This document shows, in pieces, positions 1 to 8,278 of a stretch of DNA of 64,000 nucleotides. Positions within the stretch are counted from its first letter, which is position 1; each line of letters starts with the position of its first letter. Location: assembly GCA_000702245.1 (NCBI GenBank), contig JNKY01000016.1, forward strand, positions 1-64,000, read 5' to 3'. The notes beneath the pieces are model-generated. The model did not search any database. It was given only the letters and a program-made list of their open reading frames with translations, and was not told where the DNA came from. Source of the DNA: Lachnospiraceae bacterium C6A11 (GTDB lineage Bacteria > Bacillota > Clostridia > Lachnospirales > Lachnospiraceae). The translations under genes were made by a program, and so were the position numbers.

Positions 1-291
1 TCAAAAGCATACAGAAATGCTACCGAAAAATATCAACTTAGTTATAGTCATACAGGTTATCCTTATGATAATGCCTGTATCGAATCATTTCATTCTCTCA
101 TAAAAAGGGAATGGCTTAATCGGTTTGCAATTGCAGACTATAATCAGGCTTATCGCCTTGTTTTTGAGTACATTGAGACTTTCTATAACACTGTAAGGTC
201 TCATAGTCACTGCGACTATATGTCACCAAATGACTTTGAAAAACTGTATATGTATGTAGCAAATGATGGGATACAGAAAAAAGCAAGTTAA
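1..291 (+). CDS. IS3-family transposase (OrfB), C-terminal 96 residues
   Basis: This is the end of a DDE transposase that excises and inserts IS3-type elements. The frame is open from base 1. It contains YPYDNACIESFHSLIKREW, the conserved surroundings of the third catalytic residue (Glu) of IS3/IS150 integrase cores, followed by FEYIETFYNTVRSH and the usual SPNDFE close to the end. The N-terminal HTH part and the two catalytic Asp residues lie outside the window, so intactness cannot be judged. Family assignment is firm; the exact IS name is not recognised. Confidence 0.9.
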   Translation, partial: SKAYRNATEKYQLSYSHTGYPYDNACIESFHSLIKREWLNRFAIADYNQAYRLVFEYIETFYNTVRSHSHCDYMSPNDFEKLYMYVANDGIQKKAS

Positions 292-340
292 CTTGAGAAA
301 TCTCCCATTTTAATTTGTACTAAATCTTGACAGAGGACCA
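1..340 (+). mobile_element. IS3-family insertion sequence, right end (left part outside window)
   Basis: The element carries the C-terminal part of an IS3-type transposase, stopping at 291, followed by about 49 bp ending in GAGGACCA. Read on the other strand the end begins TGGTCCTCTGTCAAGA, which resembles terminal repeats of the IS150/IS3 group. I place the border at 340, ending in CA as IS3 elements do. The left end and any target duplication are outside the window. The next reading frame starts only 4 bases after the border. Confidence 0.8.
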
Positions 341-343
341 CTG

Positions 344-1555
344 ATGCCGAATGTCAGAAATGCATATTCTTATGCAGATGTGTTGCTGTCGACTGCTTAT
401 AGGCCTGAAATGGTTGATGATATAATGGCGGCTCTTGAGAAGAATTCGAAAATAACTGATAGTGATCTGATTGATTTGGAAATGAAATGGGACAATGATT
501 TTCTGACGTATAGAGGTATCTCGGCGGTGGTAGGACTTGTTGTTGGTGATGCGTTGGGAGTTCCGGTCGAGTTCTCGAATAGAGCTACAAGAAGAGTTGA
601 TCCGGTTACAGATATGCGAGGATATGGAATGCACAATCAACCTCCGGGAACATGGTCTGATGATTCGAGTATGATGATTGCGACATTGGATTGGTTTAAT
701 GATTTTATTCAGGTAGAAGATGAGGATCCATACAAACATCTGAATCGGTTGGATTACAGCAAACTTATGGATAAATTTGCAGCATGGATGCATAACGGAA
801 AATATACTCCATATGACAGTGTGTTTGATATTGGTATAACAACCTCAATGGCAATATCTAATTATGACAGAGGCGTAGAACCACTTAAGTGTGGCGGAAC
901 CAGTGTGGATGATAATGGGAATGGTTCTTTGATGAGAATCATTCCAGCAGCTCTGTTTTTTCATGACGAGTTTGAAGTAGATGTTACACCGGCGTATGTG
1001 CCATATATCTATAATACTTCATCACTCACACATGGTCATGCTCGGAGCAAACTGGCTTGCTTGATTTACACAGCAATAGTTGGATCGGTAATCAGATATT
1101 CTTATCTGACTAAAGAAGAGATAGTAAAGAAGGCGGTTAAGAATGTCAGGACATATTTATCCAAATATGAGAAGGACAAAGAAATACTGGCTGAGGAAGA
1201 AACATACAATAGGCTGTGGGATGTTGAAGCGTTTGAAATATTACTGGAAGATGTGATCAGAAGTACCGGATATGTGGTTGATACGCTTGAAGCAGCCGTA
1301 TGGTGTTTTCTTACAACGGACAGTTACAAAGGATGTGTACTGAAAGCAGTGAATCTTGGAGGGGATACCGATACAATCGGCGCGGTTGCCGGTGGCTTGG
1401 CAGGTGTTTATTACGGAATAGAGAGTATTCCGGATGAATGGGTAAATTGTATCCCAAAGATTGAGCAGATCATGAAGCTTACCAAGAAAATTATGAGCGT
1501 ATATGTTGATAATAGAATTGAGATAGTATGTGGCGATAAGACCTATGTTTTGTGA
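344..1555 (+). CDS. ADP-ribosylglycohydrolase family protein, possibly 5'-truncated by the IS
   Basis: A DraG/ARH-fold hydrolase of 403 residues that would remove ADP-ribose from a protein, nucleic acid or small molecule. The domain starts near residue 58 (GLVVGDALGVPVEF). It has the Mg-binding TWSDDSSM motif near residue 106 and the C-terminal LGGDTDTIGAVAGGLAG motif, so the metal site looks intact. The first ~55 residues precede the normal domain start and may be the remains of a longer N-terminal region cut by the IS. The ATG lies 4 bp after the IS end, and the only SD-like sequence (AGAGG, 332-336) belongs to the IS terminus. A second ARH gene lies at 41545. Substrate unknown. Confidence 0.85.
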   Translation: MPNVRNAYSYADVLLSTAYRPEMVDDIMAALEKNSKITDSDLIDLEMKWDNDFLTYRGISAVVGLVVGDALGVPVEFSNRATRRVDPVTDMRGYGMHNQPPGTWSDDSSMMIATLDWFNDFIQVEDEDPYKHLNRLDYSKLMDKFAAWMHNGKYTPYDSVFDIGITTSMAISNYDRGVEPLKCGGTSVDDNGNGSLMRIIPAALFFHDEFEVDVTPAYVPYIYNTSSLTHGHARSKLACLIYTAIVGSVIRYSYLTKEEIVKKAVKNVRTYLSKYEKDKEILAEEETYNRLWDVEAFEILLEDVIRSTGYVVDTLEAAVWCFLTTDSYKGCVLKAVNLGGDTDTIGAVAGGLAGVYYGIESIPDEWVNCIPKIEQIMKLTKKIMSVYVDNRIEIVCGDKTYVL

Positions 1556-1601
1556 TGACTTGGGTGCGGTCAGAAAAGCGAGATGTCTCTGTTATAACCC
1601 T

Positions 1602-1630
1602 TTGTATAATGCCTCAAAATGTGGTACAAT
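1602..1630 (+). promoter_or_regulatory. possible promoter for the WYL regulator
   Basis: TTGTAT (1602-1607), 17 nt, TACAAT (1625-1630), about 80 bp upstream of the next gene. The -35 match is weak. A TATAAT at 1605-1610 is an alternative without a good -35. Confidence 0.35.
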
Positions 1631-1711
1631 TAGAGCGTGGTTGTGGGACCACAAATACAAGGAAAACCGCAAGGAGAAGGCTGGTTTTCCGGAATACAGG
1701 GGTAGGCCGTT

Positions 1712-2692
1712 ATGAAGGGGAAAAATCAGAAGCTTAAGCTTCTTTATTTGGCGAAAATAATGCAAGAGCAGACAGATGACACTCACGCTCTTACCATGTC
1801 CGAAATACTTGCGGAGCTCGCGAAGCATGAAATTTTGGCACAGCGGAAGAGTATTTACGAGGATCTGGCTGCTCTTGATGATTATGGGATAGAAATAATC
1901 AAAGAACGTGTCGGTTCGAAGACGCTGTATCACTGCGGCAACAGGGTATTTGAGATTGCGGAGCTGAAGTTCCTGGTGGATGCAATCCAGTCTTCGAAGT
2001 TCATTTCCGAGAAGAAGACCAGGGAGCTGATCAAGAAGCTTGAAAATAACATCAGTGTGTATGACGCGAAGCTCCTCGACCGCGAGGTGAAGGTGGCAGG
2101 ACGCGTCAAAAATATGAATGAAAGCATCTACTACACCATCGATTCCCTTCACAATGCGATAAGCGAGGACAAGGCCATCCGCTTCAAATATTTCAGCTGG
2201 AACGTCAAGGGCGAAGAGGAGTTCCGCAGGGACGGGGCGTTCTACCATGTGAGCCCATGGGCGCTGCATTTTGACGATGAACGCTATTATCTGATCGGGT
2301 ATGATCATGATAAGGACGAGATCCGGCATTTTCGCGTGGATAAGATGCGCAATGTTGAGCTTACGAATAAGAGACGTAAGGGTAAACGCGCGTTCAATAA
2401 GCAGGACAAGGCAAAGTGGAGTGAGCAGTATTTCCGCATGTTCGGCGGAGAGATAGAGACCGTGACTTTGAAATGCAAAAACGAGATGGCAAATGTCATC
2501 ATCGACCAGTTTGGTAAGGACGCCTGGCTGCATCCGATAGATGACGAATGGTTTACCGCAAGTGTAAATGTGGCGGTGAGTGACCAGTTCCTCGGCTGGA
2601 TCGTAGCTCTTGGCGGGAAGGTAGTGATTACTGGCCCGGAGAGCGCAAAGGAGAGAATGAAGGGACTGGTGGAGAAGAAGTTTACGGAATAG
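1712..2692 (+). CDS. WYL domain-containing transcriptional regulator
   Basis: 326 residues. The N-terminal ~75 residues form a winged HTH of the DeoR-like type (TMSEILAELAKHEILAQRKSIYEDLAALDDYGI). Residues ~135-230 form a WYL domain (AIRFKYFSWNVKG, then VSPWALHFDDERYYLIGYD and IRHFRVDKM), followed by a WCX-like C-terminal extension. WYL proteins sense nucleic-acid or nucleotide ligands and often control phage-defence islands. Its neighbours, an ADP-ribosylglycohydrolase, a restriction enzyme and a nuclease, fit that role by context. SD-like AGGGGTAGG precedes the ATG. Confidence 0.9.
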   Translation: MKGKNQKLKLLYLAKIMQEQTDDTHALTMSEILAELAKHEILAQRKSIYEDLAALDDYGIEIIKERVGSKTLYHCGNRVFEIAELKFLVDAIQSSKFISEKKTRELIKKLENNISVYDAKLLDREVKVAGRVKNMNESIYYTIDSLHNAISEDKAIRFKYFSWNVKGEEEFRRDGAFYHVSPWALHFDDERYYLIGYDHDKDEIRHFRVDKMRNVELTNKRRKGKRAFNKQDKAKWSEQYFRMFGGEIETVTLKCKNEMANVIIDQFGKDAWLHPIDDEWFTASVNVAVSDQFLGWIVALGGKVVITGPESAKERMKGLVEKKFTE

Positions 2693-2724
2693 TGCTGGCA
2701 TAACATATAATCGGAGGTCGAATT

Positions 2725-3012
2725 ATGGGCATAGAATTTTGGATCAGCATAGGGTTAAATGTAGTGCTGTTATGTATTATCATTTATCTTTATGCAACAA
2801 AAAATCAGAATACAGTCGAGGTACAGCATGTTAATTTGGCGGAGAAATTTGCAATCTACGATTACATGTACAGGAATGGTATGGCATTTTCGTATGATGA
2901 TCTCCGTGATTATTCGTATTATCAGTGGTACAAGCTGAGATATGAGACTTCACCGAAGAGCAAATATGCTCCGGAACCGATGTTAAATGACAATGCGTAT
3001 CTTGAGGGTTAA
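2725..3012 (+). CDS. small membrane protein of unknown function
   Basis: 95 residues preceded by a strong GGAGG (2711-2715). An N-terminal membrane segment (about residues 5-24, FWISIGLNVVLLCIIIYLY) is followed by a Tyr-rich soluble tail (YDDLRDYSYYQWYKLRYE). The N-out or signal-anchor orientation cannot be settled. It lies 32 bp after the WYL gene and is probably cotranscribed. No family recognised. Confidence 0.6.
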   Translation: MGIEFWISIGLNVVLLCIIIYLYATKNQNTVEVQHVNLAEKFAIYDYMYRNGMAFSYDDLRDYSYYQWYKLRYETSPKSKYAPEPMLNDNAYLEG

Positions 3013-3086
3013 GATGGCTCCCTAAAAATAAGAATAGTTTATTAATAAATAAAAGCAATTATGTTTTTTTATGATGAGGTGTTTAA

Positions 3087-3191
3087 GTGGCGAATTCAAT
3101 TGAACTATGGGAAGTTAATAAACTGATTAATAAAAAATTCTATATACCAACATATCAGAGAGGTGTAATCGATGAATATAGTTGCTTTTGA
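3087..3191 (+). pseudogene. 5' stub of a DUF262 (GmrSD-type) gene
   Basis: A GTG codon at 3087, with GAGGT 6 nt upstream, opens a 34-codon frame that reads IELWEVNKLINKKFYIPTYQRG. FYIPxYQRG is the start of the DUF262 domain of type IV restriction (GmrSD/BrxU-like) proteins. After QRG the expected continuation is lost and the frame stops at 3191, already inside the following restriction gene. I read it as a deletion scar. The segment coding QRG now supplies the AGAGGT that serves as the SD of the next gene. Confidence 0.7.
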
Positions 3192-4440
3192 AGATTTAAA
3201 AAATGCAGATTTAATTGTAGATACAGTATATCGTGGTGGTAAGTTGAGTGGTAAGGGATCAGAAGTACTATCAAAACTACTTCCAGGATGTAGTAATTCA
3301 GGCGGATTTCGAAAAGTTATGAGAAAGGATGGATCGGGTTTGCCTGCTTATGTCGTGCTTTATACTTCGATGCAAGAATTGGCATGGCCGGATTATCTAG
3401 ATGAAGAGACGGGGATATTTAGATATTATGGAGATAACCGTATTCCAGGGAAAGCTATACTTGATACACCTAGAAAAGGAAATCAGCTATTAGAGTTTGT
3501 TTTTGATTGCTTAAATAGTAGAGATGGATCTATTAAGAATATTCCTCCGTTTTTCATATTTAAAAAGACGGGGAGTGGTTGGGATGTCAAATTTCTTGGG
3601 TTAGCTGCTCCAGGTAATCCAAAGATTTCACCAGATAAAGACTTGGTTGCTTTTTGGAGAACTATGGATGATGAAAGATTTCAGAATTATGAAGCGTATT
3701 TTACAGTTTTAGAGACGGGAATTCCTGTTGATAGAAGATGGTTGAACGCACTGATATATGATCATGAGAATAGTTTACAATATGCTCCAGACTGCTGGAA
3801 GAATTTCATCAATAAGGGGAGAAATGGAATTATCCCATTAATAGCTAAGAAACTTCCAAAGGTTCCTTCAAAATATGATCAGCTTCAAAGTGATAATGAA
3901 GGTAGAATTTGTCTTCAGAAAATTCGAGCATATTATAAAAGCTTTCCTCAAGGTTTTGAAATATGTGCAAGAGATATATTGGAAAAAACTGACAACAAAT
4001 TCCAGGATTTTGAATTAACTCGTCCTTGGAGAGATGGTGGGCGAGATGCTATTGGTTATTATGTTATTAGTCCCGCTGGAAAAGTTAATTATCCATTAAA
4101 AATTGATTGTGCATTAGAGGCAAAATGTTATTCGGAATCTAATTCTGTTGGAGTCAAAGAAATGTCTAGACTTATTTCAAGAATAAGATACCGGCAGTTT
4201 GGAGTGATGGTAACAACAAGCTATGTTAATTCACAGGCATATAAGGAAGTTATAGAAGATGGTCATCCTATAATGATTATGTCTGCGAATGATATAGCAC
4301 AGGTTTTAAGAAATAATTCTATAAATAGTTCAAATATAGATGATTATTTATTATCGTTAAATGATTATAAGATACAGCAGGTTAATAGACTGAAAGCATA
4401 TGCAAAAGCATATGAAACAAAAGGAACCTTAAGAGGTTGA
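3172..4440 (+). CDS. modification-dependent restriction endonuclease (AspBHI N-terminal domain plus Mrr-like nuclease)
   Basis: 422 residues. The N-terminal half (about 10-190) matches the AspBHI-type SRA-like base-recognition domain: ADLIVDTVYRGGK, LSKLLPGCSNSGGFR, YVVLYTS, YYGDNRIPGK. The C-terminal ~140 residues form a PD-(D/E)XK nuclease of the Mrr type (WRDGGRDAIGYY, then LEAKCYS, then MSRLISRIRYRQFGVMVTTSYV). By family it cleaves DNA containing 5-methylcytosine-type bases, a defence against modified phage DNA; no methyltransferase is needed or seen. It sits directly behind the DUF262 stub and ends in a terminator at 4491. The gene is more AT-rich than its neighbours, which fits horizontal origin. 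Confidence 0.88.
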   Translation: MNIVAFEDLKNADLIVDTVYRGGKLSGKGSEVLSKLLPGCSNSGGFRKVMRKDGSGLPAYVVLYTSMQELAWPDYLDEETGIFRYYGDNRIPGKAILDTPRKGNQLLEFVFDCLNSRDGSIKNIPPFFIFKKTGSGWDVKFLGLAAPGNPKISPDKDLVAFWRTMDDERFQNYEAYFTVLETGIPVDRRWLNALIYDHENSLQYAPDCWKNFINKGRNGIIPLIAKKLPKVPSKYDQLQSDNEGRICLQKIRAYYKSFPQGFEICARDILEKTDNKFQDFELTRPWRDGGRDAIGYYVISPAGKVNYPLKIDCALEAKCYSESNSVGVKEMSRLISRIRYRQFGVMVTTSYVNSQAYKEVIEDGHPIMIMSANDIAQVLRNNSINSSNIDDYLLSLNDYKIQQVNRLKAYAKAYETKGTLRG

Positions 4441-4490
4441 TTCTATCTTGTGACAAATGCCATTAGTAGATTGGGGTTGTTGTTTTAAAT

Positions 4491-4535
4491 GGATGCTAAA
4501 TAATGGCGTGAGCCATATTTAGCGTCCATTTTTAT
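4491..4535 (+). terminator. rho-independent terminator after the restriction enzyme
   Basis: Stem 4491-4507 with 4512-4527 (GGATGCTAAATA with TATTTAGCGTCC), GTGA loop, then ATTTTTATT. Confidence 0.85.
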
Positions 4536-4556
4536 TAGTATTTGGTGGGTGGATAT

Positions 4557-4952
4557 ATGAAAACTGCTATAGACTTTTATGACAGAGGAAAAATGAAAGA
4601 ATCTAACGCTGACGAGTATTCTTCTGGAGGATATTATTTTAAAGGACGTTTCATTTGTCCAGAATGCGGAGAACCGGTGCATATTTCGAAAAGTAGGTAT
4701 TCTAATTTTTTTAGTCATTTTCAAAAAACGGAATTTTCTGCTGAGTGTGACAGAAGGGTGGATGGGGTCACAAATAGTTCAATATATGAAAGGATGGGTG
4801 TACCTATTTACTTAAGAGATAATGGTAATGCGACATTTAATCTTGTATTTGGTTTCAAAAAAATCCCTAGTCATATACTGAACAAGGCAATAGAAGATAA
4901 AGCAACATTAAAAATAGAACCTCATTGTGGTGTTTTCATTGATATAATGTAA
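4557..4952 (+). CDS. unknown protein with CoiA-like zinc-ribbon N-terminus
   Basis: 131 residues from the ATG at 4557; GGTGGGTGGA is the SD, which makes an upstream TTG unlikely. Residues ~35-75 contain FICPECGEPVHISKSRYSNFFSHF and a later Cys (SAECDRRVDG), resembling the Cys-pair plus HF region at the start of CoiA-like nuclease proteins. The rest has no nuclease motif and the protein is short for that family, so it may be an N-terminal remnant. Spacing after the terminator suggests its own promoter. Function unknown. Confidence 0.5.
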   Translation: MKTAIDFYDRGKMKESNADEYSSGGYYFKGRFICPECGEPVHISKSRYSNFFSHFQKTEFSAECDRRVDGVTNSSIYERMGVPIYLRDNGNATFNLVFGFKKIPSHILNKAIEDKATLKIEPHCGVFIDIM

Positions 4953-5012
4953 TACAAGATATACTGGTTAGTAAAAAATAGGACGAAAACAAATCGGAAG
5001 AGGGGTGGATGT

Positions 5013-5573
5013 ATGAGCTTTGACGATGATGATTATTTTGATCTCGATTATTATGACCGTATGAATCATCTGGGGATGTACGAAGAACCTGAACCTGAGG
5101 TGGATCCTGAAGATGAGCTCTATCTCTATGGACTCGATCCGAATGAACTTAGTGATATGAGTGAAGATAAGAGGCGGGAGGCCATCGAGGATGCAGGTCT
5201 TGATCCGGATGATTATGACGATGATATATTTTCAAGTTATTCCGGAAGTGGAAGATCTGCAGGTACACATCACTCTTCATCGACGAATCAGTTTTTTGTA
5301 ACTCGGAATACGTCTTCAACTGGGTGTGGAACTGCATCATCGTATAACAGGAGCACTTCCTCGTCATATAACAGGAGTACGTCTTCGTCGTATAATAGGA
5401 GAAGGCCTGAGGAACACAGAACACCGAATTCAAATGGTAAATGGAGCTTGTTGGAGTTTGTTATTTTTGTAACTATACTCTGTATTGTAGGATATGCGAT
5501 TAAAGCTATTCTGGGCGAGTTGGTAGCAACCGCAGTTGTTATAATTATTGGAATTGCAGTGTGGAATTCTTGA
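5013..5573 (+). CDS. acidic, repeat-containing protein with C-terminal membrane anchor
   Basis: 186 residues, SD GAGGGGTGG. The first ~80 residues are extremely acidic (Asp/Glu/Tyr-rich). The middle has a Ser/Thr/Asn-rich stretch with three copies of SSYNRS(T) encoded by near-identical ~24-bp repeats (about 5335-5402). Two hydrophobic segments (~145-165 and 168-184) end the protein. The repeat DNA is prone to slippage. No family recognised; cell-envelope location is inferred. Confidence 0.55.
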   Translation: MSFDDDDYFDLDYYDRMNHLGMYEEPEPEVDPEDELYLYGLDPNELSDMSEDKRREAIEDAGLDPDDYDDDIFSSYSGSGRSAGTHHSSSTNQFFVTRNTSSTGCGTASSYNRSTSSSYNRSTSSSYNRRRPEEHRTPNSNGKWSLLEFVIFVTILCIVGYAIKAILGELVATAVVIIIGIAVWNS

Positions 5574-5606
5574 TAATCCGGATGTGAAGAAGGAGGTATC
5601 TAAGTC

Positions 5607-6077
5607 ATGGGTGTAAATGAAGAAAATCAGGTGGATGATAGAAGTCGTTACGATGGACTATGTAATAGAGCATTTATGGAACGGTATTTTAGAGACCATG
5701 GAATTACAGATGAGGAGATAGAACTATATGCTTCATGGGGTGGATTTTTTGATATAGGGCACCTCGAAAATGATGACCATGGAATGGAATATGTACGAGA
5801 TAGGGTGGCGAGTATCAAAGCATACCGCAATGTGACACTGGATGACTTACGCTACAATTATGATGATGCTCCATGGGCGTGGCCAACAGCGATGAGATTT
5901 CAGGAAATTGGTTTTAAGGTTACGCATAGAGATTTAAGGATAGGTGGCGGTATATTGCTTTGTGTATATGGCAATAAGCAGTATTTCTTTAATATTGGCA
6001 AAGAGGAACCAACCGGAGCGTTATTGGAAAGGCTGATTGCTGACGGTGAATGGCGAATATATACGTATTCGGATTAA
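5607..6077 (+). CDS. hypothetical soluble protein
   Basis: 156 residues with GAAGGAGG 12 nt upstream. No signal peptide or membrane segment is seen. Mixed alpha/beta character with several Trp (DDAPWAWPTAMRF). It follows the acidic membrane protein by 33 bp, so the two are probably cotranscribed. I do not recognise a family. Confidence 0.5.
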   Translation: MGVNEENQVDDRSRYDGLCNRAFMERYFRDHGITDEEIELYASWGGFFDIGHLENDDHGMEYVRDRVASIKAYRNVTLDDLRYNYDDAPWAWPTAMRFQEIGFKVTHRDLRIGGGILLCVYGNKQYFFNIGKEEPTGALLERLIADGEWRIYTYSD

Positions 6078-6161
6078 AACAATTAATAAGAGGCGTTAAA
6101 TAACTTGATGAATATTCTAAATAAATAAGTTTATGAAGATATAACACCGGAGAAGCTAGAG

Positions 6162-6917
6162 ATGAAGGATGAATCTTTATATGAGTTTGCGGAAAGAAAA
6201 GGCAAAGAAATAAAGAAGATCATGATAGGCGTGATCATACTTACTATCATTTTTATCGCAGCGATAGTTGCCATACTGATCATTCGCAATAAGAAACCGA
6301 AGCGTGGTGCAAATACGACCGACATGACCATCCCGGCTTACTCCGGCTCACCATATGTTGAGGTGAATGGCAATAAACCGTATTTTACAGATGATGATAA
6401 GCAAAGAACTGCTTTTGAGACGTATAGTGATCTTGATGAGCTAGGAAGGTGCGGCATTGCTTATGCCTGCGTGAGTAAGGAGCTTATGCCGACGGAGGAA
6501 CGCGGTGAGATCGGAAGCATAAAACCGACCGGATGGAAGCAGGCGAAGTATGAGGGCATCGTTGATTCGAAACCGCCGTATCTCTACAACCGCTGTCATC
6601 TGATCGCATATTGCCTCACCGGCGATAATGCAAACGAGAAGAATCTGATCACCGGAACTCGTTATATGAATGTTCAGGGGATGCTGCCATTTGAGGAGAA
6701 GGTTGCGAAGTATCTGGACAGTCACGAGAACAACCGAGTGCTGTACAGAGTCACGCCGGACTTCGAGGAGGGCAATCTCCTTGCAAGCGGTGTTCTGATC
6801 GAGGCGTACTCTATCGAGGATAATGGAGAAGGAATATGCTTCTGCGTGTATTGTTACAACGTCCAGCCTGGTGTGGTGCTCGATTATAAGACCGGGGAGA
6901 ATAAGGCGGAGAAGTGA
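6162..6917 (+). CDS. membrane-anchored DNA/RNA non-specific endonuclease (EndA/NucA type)
   Basis: 251 residues with one N-terminal membrane segment (~20-43). Residues ~140-235 form a beta-beta-alpha metal nuclease: YNRCHLIAYCLTG holds the catalytic His, ANEKNLITGTRYMNVQGM supplies the Asn of the metal site, followed by the ...EAYSIEDNGEGICFCVYCYNVQPG tail. Such enzymes degrade extracellular or incoming DNA, as EndA does in uptake. Membrane topology with the nuclease outside is inferred. A fragment of a related nuclease lies at 39238. Confidence 0.85.
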   Translation: MKDESLYEFAERKGKEIKKIMIGVIILTIIFIAAIVAILIIRNKKPKRGANTTDMTIPAYSGSPYVEVNGNKPYFTDDDKQRTAFETYSDLDELGRCGIAYACVSKELMPTEERGEIGSIKPTGWKQAKYEGIVDSKPPYLYNRCHLIAYCLTGDNANEKNLITGTRYMNVQGMLPFEEKVAKYLDSHENNRVLYRVTPDFEEGNLLASGVLIEAYSIEDNGEGICFCVYCYNVQPGVVLDYKTGENKAEK

Positions 6918-6938
6918 TGGGAAATAGAAGGTATACAA

Positions 6939-7013
6939 ATGCGTTTATTTATAGCTATTCAATTTGATCAGAAGGTGCTTGATTTGTTGAGGATAAACTA
7001 TGGATGTAATTGA
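6939..7013 (+). pseudogene. thpR: 5' stub of an RNA 2',3'-cyclic phosphodiesterase (ThpR) gene
   Basis: A 24-codon frame begins MRLFIAIQFDQKVLDLL, the typical start of the ThpR/2'-5' RNA ligase family, then loses similarity and stops at 7013 inside the next gene. Only the first strand-helix unit remains; the HxTx catalytic motifs are absent. Confidence 0.6.
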
Positions 7014-7770
7014 TGGCAATTGGATAATGAGAGGAATAGGCTGGGATGATCCTAAGTGTATTCATAGTGCGGATGAGCTGGCTGCGATTGTAAATGAAAT
7101 TGGTTTTCTTCCGCTTTTCAGTAATGAGATTGGCGGATTTTCCGTTGAAGAGATGACTTCTTCGGAACATTGGTGGTCAGGGGATACATCAGTTGATCCG
7201 TGGGAGTGGAGAGCCATTCTTGCAAGAAGGAATGATATCGCATATGGCAAATTCTTCAATAAGAAAGCCGGATTCATTTCAAAAAAGTGGTTTCCGTATT
7301 TTGCTAATTATCGCAGGGGTGGATATGATTTTGATGCAAGATATGAGGATGGCAAAGCCTCTCACAGAGAAAACCTGATCATGAAGCTTTTTATGCCGAA
7401 TGAATGTGATATAAATGATGTTACAAACTCCACCGCGAAGCAGCTGGCTAAAGAATTCTATTCGTATGAAGTTAAGAGTCTTGCCGGATTTGGTAAAGGT
7501 GGAGAAAAGAACTTTGAAGGAACTGTAACGGGATTGGAGATGCAGACATATCTCGTTGTCCGGGATTTTCGACAGAAAATAAATAAGCGTGGCGAGGGAT
7601 ATGGCTGGCCAATCGCAGTATATACGTTGCCGGAATACTTGTGGGGATATGATCATGTGACTAAAAGGTATTCTGAGGAACCGGAAACATCATTTGATAA
7701 GATTGCAAAGTGTGTTAAGAAACACTTTGTGAATGTGGAAGCCAAAGATATAAAGAAAGTGGTTGGATAG
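7000..7770 (+). CDS. conserved hypothetical protein (resembles proteins annotated AlkZ-related)
   Basis: 256 residues. ATG at 7000 with GAGG (6989-6992) 7 nt upstream; this SD lies inside the ThpR stub. Rich in Trp/Phe/Tyr motifs (HWWSGDTSVDPWEWRAILARR, KWFPYFANYRRGGYDFDARYEDG). I recall such proteins being labelled AlkZ-related in Clostridia, but I see no glycosylase catalytic motif I can name, so function is not assigned. It ends 1 bp before the ArsC-like gene and is likely coexpressed with it. Confidence 0.55.
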   Translation: MDVIDGNWIMRGIGWDDPKCIHSADELAAIVNEIGFLPLFSNEIGGFSVEEMTSSEHWWSGDTSVDPWEWRAILARRNDIAYGKFFNKKAGFISKKWFPYFANYRRGGYDFDARYEDGKASHRENLIMKLFMPNECDINDVTNSTAKQLAKEFYSYEVKSLAGFGKGGEKNFEGTVTGLEMQTYLVVRDFRQKINKRGEGYGWPIAVYTLPEYLWGYDHVTKRYSEEPETSFDKIAKCVKKHFVNVEAKDIKKVVG

Positions 7771-7771
7771 T

Positions 7772-8113
7772 ATGAATATTCAAATATTTGGAACCAAGAA
7801 AAGTGCAGATACACGCAAGGCGGAACGCTTCTTCAAGGAACGTGGGATTAAGTATCAGTTTATTGACCTTAAGGAGAAGAGCCTCAGTAAGGGCGAGTTT
7901 GCTTCCGTAAAGCAGGCTGTCGGAGGACTAGATAAGCTTATAGACGAGAACTGTAAGGACAAGGATACGCTGGCGCTTATTAAATATATTGCCGATGAAG
8001 ATAAAGAGGAAAAAATACTTGAGAATCAGCAGATACTTGTGCAGCCGATCGTAAGAAATGGTAAGAAAGCCACGGTTGGTTATCAGCCAGATATTTGGAA
8101 AAGCTGGGATTGA
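7772..8113 (+). CDS. ArsC/Spx-like thioredoxin-fold protein without the catalytic Cys
   Basis: 113 residues, ATG at 7772. The fold is seen in MNIQIFGTKKSADTRKAERFF, then QFIDLKEK, then VGGLDKLID, then ILVQPIVRNGKKATVGY. The position normally holding the active Cys (GxxxCxxxRKA) reads KKSADTRKA, so arsenate or thiol redox chemistry by the usual route is not expected. A regulatory or structural role like that of Spx relatives is possible. Separated from the upstream gene by a single base. Confidence 0.75.
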   Translation: MNIQIFGTKKSADTRKAERFFKERGIKYQFIDLKEKSLSKGEFASVKQAVGGLDKLIDENCKDKDTLALIKYIADEDKEEKILENQQILVQPIVRNGKKATVGYQPDIWKSWD

Positions 8114-8143
8114 GTCAGGTTAAAAAATTTTTCAAAAAAGTTG

Positions 8144-8172
8144 TTGACATTCATATCGTGATTGTGTATTAT
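8144..8172 (+). promoter_or_regulatory. strong promoter of the tRNA array
   Basis: TTGACA (8144-8149), 17 nt, TATTAT (8167-8172), just upstream of the tRNA region. Near-consensus, as is usual for stable RNA promoters. Start of transcription expected near 8179-8180. Confidence 0.8.
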
Positions 8173-8186
8173 ACTGCTTGAGAGAA

Positions 8187-8239
8187 GTGCCTGTCTCTCT
8201 ATTTGGTTTGCTGAATAGAGGATTGGGCACTATTTTTTT
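8187..8239 (+). terminator. terminator-like hairpin at the very start of the transcript
   Basis: GTGCC...GGCAC encloses CTCTATT...AATAGAG, followed by TATTTTTTTA. It lies within ~60 nt of the predicted start site, so it could be an attenuator or the 3' end of a ~60-nt RNA. Confidence 0.6.
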
Positions 8240-8278
8240 AGAAATTATAAATATGATTGAAGAGGTACGGAAAAGCAA

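Noticed and set aside
1592-2701. 369-residue minus-strand ORF opposite the WYL gene
   Set aside because: Antisense shadow: the plus strand has a full WYL protein with SD; the minus translation has no family-like motif.
5335-5402. minisatellite of independent origin
   Set aside because: The repeats are in frame and code SSYNRST units of a plausible protein, so they are treated as part of the CDS.
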